Shown in pieces: positions 1 through 5,919 of a DNA stretch of 6,226 nucleotides (the first letter of the stretch is position 1; every line of letters begins with the position of its first letter). Below the pieces are notes generated by a model. The model worked only from the letters and a program-made list of their open reading frames with translations, ran no database searches and was not told the origin of the DNA. Source of the stretch: Archangiaceae bacterium (GTDB taxonomy: Bacteria > Myxococcota > Myxococcia > Myxococcales > Myxococcaceae); contig JAHFDQ010000380.1 in NCBI GenBank assembly GCA_023248915.1, positions 1 through 6,226 of the forward strand, in the 5' to 3' direction. The translations under genes and the position numbers were made by a program.

Positions 1-17
1 CCGCCCGGGGGGGGCGG
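1..17. repeat. Short GC hairpin at the window edge
   Basis: CCGCCC (1-6) and GGGCGG (12-17) are perfect reverse complements around a five-base G loop. Read on the minus strand, the hairpin is preceded by CTTTTT rather than followed by a T run, so it is not a standard intrinsic terminator in either direction. It could be the end of an element cut off by the window edge. Only the base pairing is certain. Confidence 0.3.
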
Positions 18-29
18 TCGAAAAAGCGG

Positions 30-140
30 CCTGTTTTGGCTGAGAAACTTCTCGGATATCCGCCCGGCGAGGGTCCTGATTCCAGCCGGTTAAGAGGTCT
101 CGCCGGCCGAATTCCCGAGAACTTTCTCGGCCAAAACAGG
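30..140. repeat. 111-bp imperfect palindrome with nested dyads
   Basis: Positions 30-71 pair in strict register with 140-99 around a centre at 85, and about 36 of 42 positions are complementary by hand count. The outer 26 bases (30-55 against 115-140) match at 24 of 26, beginning CCTGTTTTGGC on the left and ending GCCAAAACAGG on the right. A second well-paired block is 61-70 against 100-109 (9 of 10). Each arm contains its own palindrome: GAGAA-ac-TTCTC at 42-53 and CCGAGAA-ct-TTCTCGG at 115-130. About 27 central bases are mostly unpaired. There are no T runs or coding frames to explain it. It could be a miniature transposable or other dispersed palindromic element, a regulatory hairpin, or the terminator of a gene left of the window. 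The pairing is seen; the identity is open. Confidence 0.85.
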
Positions 141-494
141 GCACCTTTACGAAGAGGCACCCAGCCCCGACGTGCGCGCCTGGACTCCCTTCCCCATACG
201 AGAAAACGAGGGCGACCGGCAGCGCGACGGCAACCCAGCCAAAGGCGAGTAGGCCCCTCAGCGCCTCGCGCCGGGGCTAATTCCAACCCCCCAAGCGATC
301 GGAATCACGGGGCGCGGCCGCGAATTAGATGCGATCGCCCTGGGAACCCGCTGGTCGGCGCCGTCGACTTTCGGAGCAGCCTCCGGCGCCGGGTCATCGC
401 GACCCCCTCGAACGATGCGCTCCTGCGTCCGACGACAGCCGCAACGCCGCTCGACCGCTGAACCGGGCTGGCATCTTTGCGCTGGAGGTCGCCG
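141..494. other. Intergenic region, no gene recognised
   Basis: No reading frame here looks like a protein. The open plus-strand frame through 36-461 starts inside the palindrome, is extremely rich in arginine and proline, and lacks a ribosome binding site. Visible small dyads are CTAATT (277-282) with AATTAG (323-328), and ATTCC (280-284) with GGAAT (301-305); these overlap and cannot all form at once. No convincing sigma-70-type promoter was found ahead of the lipoprotein start at 495, though a non-consensus one could be present. Confidence 0.6.
484..488 (+). promoter_or_regulatory. Ribosome binding site for the lipoprotein start at 495
   Basis: GGAGG lies six bases before the ATG at 495. 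This decides the start at 495 over the in-frame ATG at 477, which would add six residues (MRWRSP) ahead of an otherwise textbook lipoprotein signal and would place GGAGG inside the coding region. Confidence 0.7.
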
Positions 495-704
495 ATGAAG
501 ATCCGTTCGTGGGCGTGCTTCAGCCGGGTATCACTGCTGGCCGGGCTGCTGGTCGGCTGCGGCTCCAGCTCACGTCTCGATCAGCACCGTTGGGCGGATC
601 GGTCCGTAGGGACTCCTTGTCCCCTCGTGCAAGGGCCTCGCTACGGTGTCCAGGTCTTGAGGCGCGCGCAGTCGAGGAGCGGCGCGGTCGTCGGGTTTCT
701 GTAG
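495..704 (+). pseudogene. Lipoprotein signal peptide with a lost or truncated body
   Basis: The 69-residue frame opens with a complete lipoprotein export signal: a charged start (MKIR), a hydrophobic stretch (about residues 8-20) and the lipobox LVGC with the lipidated cysteine at residue 22, followed by GSSS. After about residue 26 the sequence (RLDQHRWADRSVG and onward) has no recognisable character and no domain. Its last 64 bases run antisense into the 3' end of the minus-strand gene ending at 641. The ribosome binding site is strong and no residue of the signal is damaged, so the first 26 codons were probably under selection until recently. I read it as the 5' end of a lipoprotein gene whose body has been deleted or moved. 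It could instead be a genuine tiny lipoprotein. Confidence 0.55.
609..623 (-). terminator. Weak hairpin after the gene ending at 641
   Basis: GGGAC (609-613) and GTCCC (619-623) pair around a five-base loop, 18 bases beyond the TAG that ends the minus-strand reading frame. There is no following T run on the minus strand. It may be a weak or factor-assisted terminator, or chance in GC-rich DNA. Confidence 0.2.
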
Positions 705-2064
705 GCCGAAGCGCAAGTGCCCGCGAGCGACGCGAAGAAGGTGAAGTCGATGCCGTCGGCGGAAGGGCTGAAGTCGTACGCGCCGTCGGGCGTCGCCGCA
801 TCGAAGACGCGACAGACTTCGGGTGCCACCGTGGTCGTGTAGCTGGTGAAGGCGGTGGCGATCTGCAGGTGAAGCCAGCGCACTTCGCGCCAGGTGAGCG
901 GGACCCCCGTGTTGGCGGAGTGGACGAGCAGCTTGACCAGGTCGCCCGGGCGCATGTGCACCGGCCAGCTGTTGGTGTCCGCGAACCCCATGCCGTCGTC
1001 CATGCGCACGACGAGGCCGTCGAGCAGTGCCTTCGCGACCGTGTCCTGCTTCACGAGGAGTGCGTGGCGAATGGCGGCGTCGTGGTACGAGCGGACGATC
1101 TCCCCGTTGCTGGGGTTGGTCATCGCCAACCCCTCGAGCGGGTGAATGCCGTTTCCGCAGTCGAACCCGCCCGGGTCGCCGTGCCCAAATAGGCGCAAGG
1201 CCAGGACGGCATCGCACTCGGCGTTCGCCAGCGTCTGGTACCGCGACATCGTGGACGTCAGGCCCGGCAGCGCGACGTTGCCATTCGTGTCCAGCGTGGC
1301 GATCGCCCAACCGTCCGCCTCGACGCGCTGCGCCCAGGCGACGTAGGCCGACCGCATGGCCGTGAAGTCGGCCTTCGTCGCGGCGCCAAAGTCCACCATG
1401 CAGTCCTCGAGCGTCGCGATGGCCGAGAGCATGTGGCCGACGTCGTCCTTGGACCGGTTGTTCTTGACCCACACGTCGCCCCAGGTCGGATTCTGCGCGA
1501 TGTGGACGTAGGACGTGTAGCTGTCGATGCCCGGCCGGTCCGCGTCGTAGTTGATGAACACCGGAGTCCCGCGGTCATTCGACTGTACGGACATCGGATA
1601 GAGGACCCGGGCGAGGAGGACGCCGGCGGGTTCGAGGGCATGCTCTGCATTGCGAGAATCCACGAATGGAACCCCCGAATCATGCGACGCACGAGGTGCT
1701 CGAGCTTCGGGGTCGGCCACAGCTTGTGGGCGAGGCACATGCTCTCGAGCGCGAAGCTGGTCGGGATTCCGATGTTGTCCGCGCCGACGTCGACGTGAAC
1801 GAGGCTGACCTGGCCGCCCGTCTTCTCGAAGCCAGCTCCGCTCCACCACGTCCCGTACCAGAAGCGCCCCTCTGGGTCGGACTCGGGCCAGCCGAGCACC
1901 CGCTCGTCGACGACGTCGAAGTGGCGCGTTTGAGTCAGGAGCGCGATGTACGTGTCGGTGACCGCGGCGAGCTCGCCTGCGGTCAACGGCGCGCCCACGG
2001 CCGGCCTCACGAACGGGAAAGGCAGGCCCTGCGGCGCCCCCCCCGCGTCGGGACTGGCTGCCAC
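641..2064 (-). pseudogene. Frameshifted, signal-less gene for an unknown exported-type protein
   Basis: Two overlapping minus-strand frames make one protein. Frame one runs from GTG at 2064 to about 1630 (about 145 residues, reaching MPSN). Frame two continues from about 1630 (PAGVLLARVLYPM) to TAG at 641 (about 329 residues), giving about 474 in all. Both parts look like real protein: aromatic-rich, with normal composition, while the alternative frames become arginine/serine-rich. I do not recognise the family. Seven cysteines, mostly preceded by acidic or small residues (EDC, AEC, FDC, EVC, GTC, LDC), suggest an exported, disulfide-bonded protein. Stretches such as WPVHMRPGDLVKLLVHSANT look helical. 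The start AASPDAGGAP resembles the linker after a lipobox, yet no signal peptide precedes it in any frame. The gene begins three bases after the stop of the upstream gene, with no ribosome binding site. A sequencing error could explain the frameshift but not the missing signal. Confidence 0.7.
1628..1630 (-). other. Probable one-base deletion site (frameshift)
   Basis: On the minus strand the run AAC-CCG-CCG-GCG reads N-P-P-A in the first frame. Adding one C gives AAC-CCC-GCC-GGC and continues straight into PAGVLLARVLYP of the second frame. The change therefore fits loss of a single C from a four-C run. No slippery heptamer of the X XXY YYZ type is present, which argues against programmed slippage. 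Confidence 0.6.
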
Positions 2065-2067
2065 CCG

Positions 2068-3177
2068 TCACCGGCAGTCGTAGCGCCGCAGTTCCACGCC
2101 GTCTTCCGACCGAAGCGCGTAGAGCACTCCGCCCTCGTCGAGGACCGCCAGCTCTCGAAACGTCTCGTCGGCTGAGGTGTTCGCCGGCAGCGTCGCGTTG
2201 CCCAGCGGGTGGCCGTCCTCGGGGTGAAGGCAGAGCAGGAGGACCGCCGCCGGTGGAACCGCCGGGTCCCCGCCGGCGAAGTCGCCAAGCACGCCGAGGT
2301 AGATGACGCCGGCACGGTCGGTGTCCAAGAGCACCAGCCCGCGAACCGCCACGCCCAGGCCGAGCTCGCGGGTGAAGCGGTGTTCCCTCGTGGCGCGCAC
2401 GATGGACGCGACGTACAGCCGACCGGCGGAGGCGTCGGCGAGCCCGGCGGTGATGAAGGACAGCCCGTCGCGCGTCGGCCGCCCCGGGATTTCCGGGCGC
2501 TCGGCGTCGGCGTTCCCAGCGGTGTCGCCGATTCGGACCAGCGCGCCGTGCTCCCGCTCGAGGTAGACGTCTCGGCCGTCCACGAAGAGCCCCGTCACTC
2601 CACCGCCCTCGGCGACGCCACGGCCCAAGACGGGCAGTTGTCCGCGCAGCGCGCCGTCCGGCCCCACGAGGGCCACCGTCCGGTCCACAAGCCGGTCCAG
2701 CTCGGCCGCCGTGCCGTCGGAGGCGAAGGCGACGTCCTGGGCCGCCTGCACCGCGACAGGCAGGGTCCCCAGCGGCGTGCCGTCCTTGCCGTAGCGCGCC
2801 AGCCGGCCGTTCACCTGGTCGAGCACCACCGTGTTCCCCCGAGAGTCGAAGGCGAGGCTCATCGGCGCCTCGGGGTTTCCCTCTTGCGGGCGGTGGCGGC
2901 CCAGCTGGTTCGGCCTCGCGCCCCAGCCGGCCCTGGCGAAGAGTCCCGGCGCCGCCGCGACCGCTCCGTCCGCCAGCTCGGTTCTCGCCGAGGCCGGGGC
3001 CGGGTGTCGCGTCGGGCGGTCCGCCTCTTTGGCCTCGGTGCTCGGCACCCGGGCGGCGCTCTCGCCGGAAACGTGACCCTGGTCGAGCGCCAGCACCAGG
3101 ATTCCCGCCCCGGCGATTGCCAACGCCAGCGAAGCCGCCACCGCTCGTTTTCGATTCACTTTCTCAGAGAAGCACAA
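2068..3177 (-). CDS. Membrane-anchored NHL/beta-propeller-like repeat protein
   Basis: The 369-residue protein starts at TTG, chosen because AGGAG (3185-3189) sits seven bases upstream; a GTG at 3159 is the alternative. A basic start (VNRKR) and a hydrophobic segment at about 11-32 form a membrane anchor or uncleaved signal. A low-complexity linker follows (about 35-75). From about 105 onward there are propeller-style repeats: MSLAFDSRGNTVVLDQVNGRLARYGKDG (split here as MSLAFDSRGNTVVLD, then QVNGRLARYGKDG), AQDVAFASDGT with VALVGPDG, and GLFVDGRDVYLE with ALVRIGD. These resemble NHL or six-bladed propeller strands. Two late cysteines (about 316 and 368) could form a disulfide in the periplasm. 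No catalytic motif is visible; binding or scaffolding is the usual role of such folds. The broken gene at 2064 follows after three bases. Moderately sure of the fold class, unsure of function. Confidence 0.75.
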   Translation of the reverse strand: MCFSEKVNRKRAVAASLALAIAGAGILVLALDQGHVSGESAARVPSTEAKEADRPTRHPAPASARTELADGAVAAAPGLFARAGWGARPNQLGRHRPQEGNPEAPMSLAFDSRGNTVVLDQVNGRLARYGKDGTPLGTLPVAVQAAQDVAFASDGTAAELDRLVDRTVALVGPDGALRGQLPVLGRGVAEGGGVTGLFVDGRDVYLEREHGALVRIGDTAGNADAERPEIPGRPTRDGLSFITAGLADASAGRLYVASIVRATREHRFTRELGLGVAVRGLVLLDTDRAGVIYLGVLGDFAGGDPAVPPAAVLLLCLHPEDGHPLGNATLPANTSADETFRELAVLDEGGVLYALRSEDGVELRRYDCR

Positions 3178-3184
3178 ACCGAGA

Positions 3185-3189
3185 CTCCT
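3185..3189 (-). promoter_or_regulatory. Ribosome binding site selecting a TTG start
   Basis: AGGAG on the minus strand (CTCCT on the plus) lies seven bases before TTG at 3177-3175. The rival GTG at 3159 has only a weak GAG close upstream, so TTG is preferred. The hydrophobic segment is retained with either start. Confidence 0.65.
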
Positions 3190-3361
3190 GCCGACCCTCG
3201 GCCGGGCTGTCGCAAAAGAAGTCGAATCGGTTTCGCCTTGTTCGTTCCGGCGACGGCGAACTCTGCAAACGGGCTTTGCGTTTCGGGTCGCCTTCTCCTC
3301 TGGAAGGGCCGCGCGGCACGGAACTCGCTATCCGCGGACGGCCACCAGGGGAAGCGGCGCC

Positions 3362-3367
3362 GGAAGG
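3362..3367 (+). promoter_or_regulatory. Ribosome binding site for the GTG start at 3377
   Basis: GGAAGG lies nine bases before GTG at 3377. The nearby ATG at 3375 overlaps but is followed at once by TGA (ATGTGA), so GTG is the only useful start here. Confidence 0.55.
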
Positions 3368-3376
3368 CAGGCCGAT

Positions 3377-4267
3377 GTGACGACGAAGGCTTCGAGCTGG
3401 ATGGGGCCCGTGCTCGCGCTGGGCTTCGTGACCGCGGGCTGTGGCGTCGGCGACGCGGAGGTGCAGGTCTCGAGCGAGTCGCTCGTTGGCGCCGACGAGA
3501 CCGGCGGGTTGGACTCGCTCGGCGCGGCGCTCACCGCGGCGGTTCCGGCCGGAGCGGCGCTGGTGGCGACCGCCAACCTCAACCTGCGCACCGGGCCGTC
3601 CACCCAATTTCCAGTTCACCACGTCATCCCCAAGGGCGCGCGCGTCACCGCGGCCGGCGGGTCGCCCCGGGACGGTTGGTACGCGCTCTCGCACAACGGC
3701 GTGTCCGGCTGGTGCTTCGGCGCGTACCTGGCGCCGGCGGAAGCCGGTGTCCCGTCGCAACCCTCGCCAGCGGCTGCGCCCGCTTCGTCCTCGGCGCGCG
3801 ACGCGGCGATGTCCCGGGCCCGCTCGGGCGTGGGATTTTCCTACTGGTGGGGGCACGGGCGCTGGCAGCCAAGCGGGCCCTCCGCTTCCAGCCAGGGTTC
3901 CTGCACCGGCAGTTGCCCGAGCTGCAGCCACGGGGGACAGAACGGCGCCGACTGCTCGGGGTACGTGGCCAAGGTGTGGCAGGCGCCGACCTCGAATGAA
4001 GACGTCACGGTGGACTCTCACCCATACTCCACCTGGGACTTCGATAATTCATCGACGGGTTGGCACACCGTGGCGACGGCTGCGCTCCAGGCCGGCGACG
4101 CTCTGGTCTACAACTCCAACGGGGCCGGGCACGTCTTCATCTTCGACTCGATCGACGGCTGGGGCTCGACCTGGGCGTACGAGGCCAAGGGGTGCGCCTA
4201 CGGCATCGTGCACGACCTGCGAGGCGTCTCGGCCGCGTACAAAGGCATCGCTCGCGACGGCTACTAG
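3377..4267 (+). CDS. SH3b-NlpC/P60 family lipoprotein, probable peptidoglycan hydrolase
   Basis: The 296-residue protein begins at GTG and carries a lipoprotein signal with lipobox TAGC, lipidated at Cys22. A bacterial SH3 domain spans about 61-120 (LNLRTGPS, then WYALSHNGVSGWCFGAYLAP), a fold that commonly binds cell-wall peptide or glycan. An Ala/Pro/Ser linker follows (121-140), then an NlpC/P60 cysteine-peptidase domain (about 141-296). The catalytic Cys193 lies in GADCSGYVAKVW and the probable catalytic His252 in GAGHVFIF; the third polar residue is not certain, with Glu269 in WAYEAKG a candidate. Family members cut peptide bonds in peptidoglycan stems, so the likely site is the outer-membrane or periplasmic surface. 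An insert with Cys176, Cys180 and Cys183 precedes the active site. The gene stands alone, divergent from the propeller gene and convergent with the kinase gene. The NlpC/P60 and SH3b assignment is secure; the exact bond cut is not. Confidence 0.9.
   Translation: MTTKASSWMGPVLALGFVTAGCGVGDAEVQVSSESLVGADETGGLDSLGAALTAAVPAGAALVATANLNLRTGPSTQFPVHHVIPKGARVTAAGGSPRDGWYALSHNGVSGWCFGAYLAPAEAGVPSQPSPAAAPASSSARDAAMSRARSGVGFSYWWGHGRWQPSGPSASSQGSCTGSCPSCSHGGQNGADCSGYVAKVWQAPTSNEDVTVDSHPYSTWDFDNSSTGWHTVATAALQAGDALVYNSNGAGHVFIFDSIDGWGSTWAYEAKGCAYGIVHDLRGVSAAYKGIARDGY
4264..4267. other. CTAG shared by two convergent stop codons
   Basis: Plus-strand TAG at 4265-4267 ends the NlpC/P60 gene, and minus-strand TAG at 4266-4264 ends the kinase gene. 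The self-complementary CTAG supplies both. The two genes overlap by four bases, leaving no room for a terminator between them, so any termination signal must lie inside the opposing coding region. Confidence 0.95.
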
Positions 4268-5904
4268 CGGGGCAGCGCCACCGTGAAGACGGCGCCATGA
4301 CCGTACTCGCCACCGACGTCGAGGCGGCCCCCGTGTTCCTGGCAGATGCGGGCCGCGATGGCCAGCCCGAGCCCGGTGCCGCCTTCTTTTGACGTGAAGT
4401 AGGGCTCGAAGACGCGGCCGCGGTCTTCGGGCTTGATGCCCGGCCCGGTGTCGGTCACCGAGACGAACGCCTCTTGGGCGCTCGAACCCACCCGCAGGGT
4501 GACGCGGCCGCCCTTGGGCATCGCCTCGACGGCGTTCTTGACCAGGTTGACCAGCACCTGGGTGACCTGGTCGCGGTCGGCCGCCACCGGCACCGGTGGG
4601 CCGGGGGCGTAGTCGAGCGCCACGCCCGGAGGCGGCGAGGCGTAGAGCGCCGCCACCTGTCCTGCGAGCTCGGCCAGGTCGATCGGGGCGAGCTGGGGCT
4701 TGGGCAGGCGCGCGAAGCGCGAGAACTCGTCCACGATGCGGCGCAGCCGTTCGACTTCCTCGAGCACCAGGTGGGCGCTCTCCTCGAAGAGGGCGTCGAA
4801 CCGCGGGCTCTTGCCACCGTGCGCGGCCAAGAGCGTCTCGAGCGACATCTGGATGGGGGTGAGGGGATTCTTGATTTCGTGCGCCAGGCGCCGGGCCACC
4901 TCTTGCCAGGCGGCGATGCGCTCGCTGGCGACCAACTGGCGGGTGGTGCGCTCGAGGTCCGACGTCATGCGGTTGAAGGCGCCGACCAATTCCGCAACCT
5001 CGCCCGAGGCCTTCTCGACCACCTGGGCGTCGAGCGCCCCCGACGCGATTCGGGTGGCGGCGGCGGTCAGCGCCTCGACCGGTCGGGTGATGCGGCGCGA
5101 GGCCACGAGGCCGACCAGCACCGCGGCGCCGAGCCCCAGGCCGAAGAGCAGCATGAAGGCTCGCAGCACCTGTGCCTCGGTGTCGAGCAGGTCGGCCCGC
5201 GAGAAGAGCAGCCTCAGCTCGGCCGCCGGCGGGAAGGGAAGGGTGCGCGCGACGGTGGGTGCCGCCGCGCTGCCGGCCGAGGCCACGGCCCGGCCCTCGG
5301 TCCAGACTTCCACCCGGGTCGAGGTGAGCGTGGCCAGGTGCCGCGCCAGCGCGTCGTCGAACAGCACTCCCCCGACTGCCCAGATGCGGCGGTCGCCGTA
5401 GTCGAGCGCGCGGGCGGTGACGAGGGCGGGCACCCGGGTGAGGCCGGCTTCGTCGCGGAGTTCGACCTGCACCGGGGTGAGCGCACCGGGGCGGCCGCGC
5501 GTCGCCGCGAACAGCGCCTCGTCGGGGTCTCCGAGGCGGGCGGGCAGGTGGCCGGAGGACAGGGTGCGCCCCTTCTCGTCGAAGAGGGACAGCACGTTCA
5601 GCCCGCGGGGCTGCATCAGCGCCCGGGCGGCGCCGGCCAGCGCGGGAGGGGCCGGCTCTTGCCTGAGGTCGCGCGCCACTTTCTCGAAGGCGTCGCTGCC
5701 GGCGAGCTCGTCCATCGCGCGAGAAGTTTCGGAACCGCTGCGCTCGAGCGCGGCGCGCGCGGCCGCTTCGACGCCGTCGATACGCGACTCGAGCTGGCGC
5801 GACAGCGTCTGGTTCAGGTTGCGCAGCGCCAGCGGTACCACCGCGGCGACCTGGAGCGCCGACAGCGACACGAAGGCGAGCCCGAGGGTGGTGCGAAGTC
5901 GCAT
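4264..5904 (-). CDS. NtrY-type membrane sensor histidine kinase
   Basis: The 546-residue protein has a transmembrane helix (about 7-28), an extracytoplasmic sensor region of about 220 residues (29-246), a second helix (about 247-268), a HAMP linker (about 269-322) and a kinase core. The H-box EVARRLAHEIKNPLTPIQMS places the phosphorylated histidine at 342 and is the NtrY-like form. The ATP-binding lobe shows the N-box LVNLVKNAVEAM (Asn457), DTGPGI (Asp485), the F-box VFEPYFTSKEGG and GTGLGLAI (509-516). All are intact, so it should be active. Kinases of this type usually phosphorylate NtrC-like regulators of sigma-54 promoters, but none lies in this window. The ATG at 5904 lies 15 bases after the upstream stop, with no good ribosome binding site, which suggests translational coupling in an operon. 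The sensor region has no motif I can tie to a ligand. Confidence 0.95.
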   Translation of the reverse strand: MRLRTTLGLAFVSLSALQVAAVVPLALRNLNQTLSRQLESRIDGVEAAARAALERSGSETSRAMDELAGSDAFEKVARDLRQEPAPPALAGAARALMQPRGLNVLSLFDEKGRTLSSGHLPARLGDPDEALFAATRGRPGALTPVQVELRDEAGLTRVPALVTARALDYGDRRIWAVGGVLFDDALARHLATLTSTRVEVWTEGRAVASAGSAAAPTVARTLPFPPAAELRLLFSRADLLDTEAQVLRAFMLLFGLGLGAAVLVGLVASRRITRPVEALTAAATRIASGALDAQVVEKASGEVAELVGAFNRMTSDLERTTRQLVASERIAAWQEVARRLAHEIKNPLTPIQMSLETLLAAHGGKSPRFDALFEESAHLVLEEVERLRRIVDEFSRFARLPKPQLAPIDLAELAGQVAALYASPPPGVALDYAPGPPVPVAADRDQVTQVLVNLVKNAVEAMPKGGRVTLRVGSSAQEAFVSVTDTGPGIKPEDRGRVFEPYFTSKEGGTGLGLAIAARICQEHGGRLDVGGEYGHGAVFTVALPR

Positions 5905-5919
5905 CGCGAGGTGGCCTGG

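Larger units (their letters stand above)
3178..3376. promoter_or_regulatory. Divergent intergenic region with a small dyad
   Basis: This 199-base gap must hold the promoters of both divergent genes. It contains GCAAA-cgggc-TTTGC (3265-3279), a perfect five-base dyad that could be an operator. GGAAC at 3320-3324 resembles an ECF-type -35 element, but no matching -10 element was seen. No convincing -35/-10 pair was found on either strand, so the promoters are inferred only from gene direction. Confidence 0.4.

Noticed and set aside
314..338. NotI (314-321) and AsiSI (331-338) sites close together, suggesting a cloning junction
   Set aside because: Such GC-rich eight-base sites are frequent in GC-rich genomes, and no vector sequence is seen around them.
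36..461. Plus-strand open frame of 141 codons
   Set aside because: It starts inside the palindrome, lacks a ribosome binding site and is dominated by Arg, Pro and Ala, as expected of noncoding GC-rich DNA.
329..1192. Plus-strand open frame of 287 codons
   Set aside because: It is a shadow of the minus-strand broken gene, with Arg/Val-rich composition and no start signal.
2209..3999. Longest open frame on the plus strand (596 codons)
   Set aside because: It is antisense to the propeller gene and out of frame with the NlpC/P60 gene; its Arg/Gly-rich composition has no domain. GC-rich DNA yields long shadow frames.
4700..5401. Plus-strand Ser/Arg-rich frame antisense to the kinase
   Set aside because: The kinase frame has every expected motif, and the antisense frame has none.
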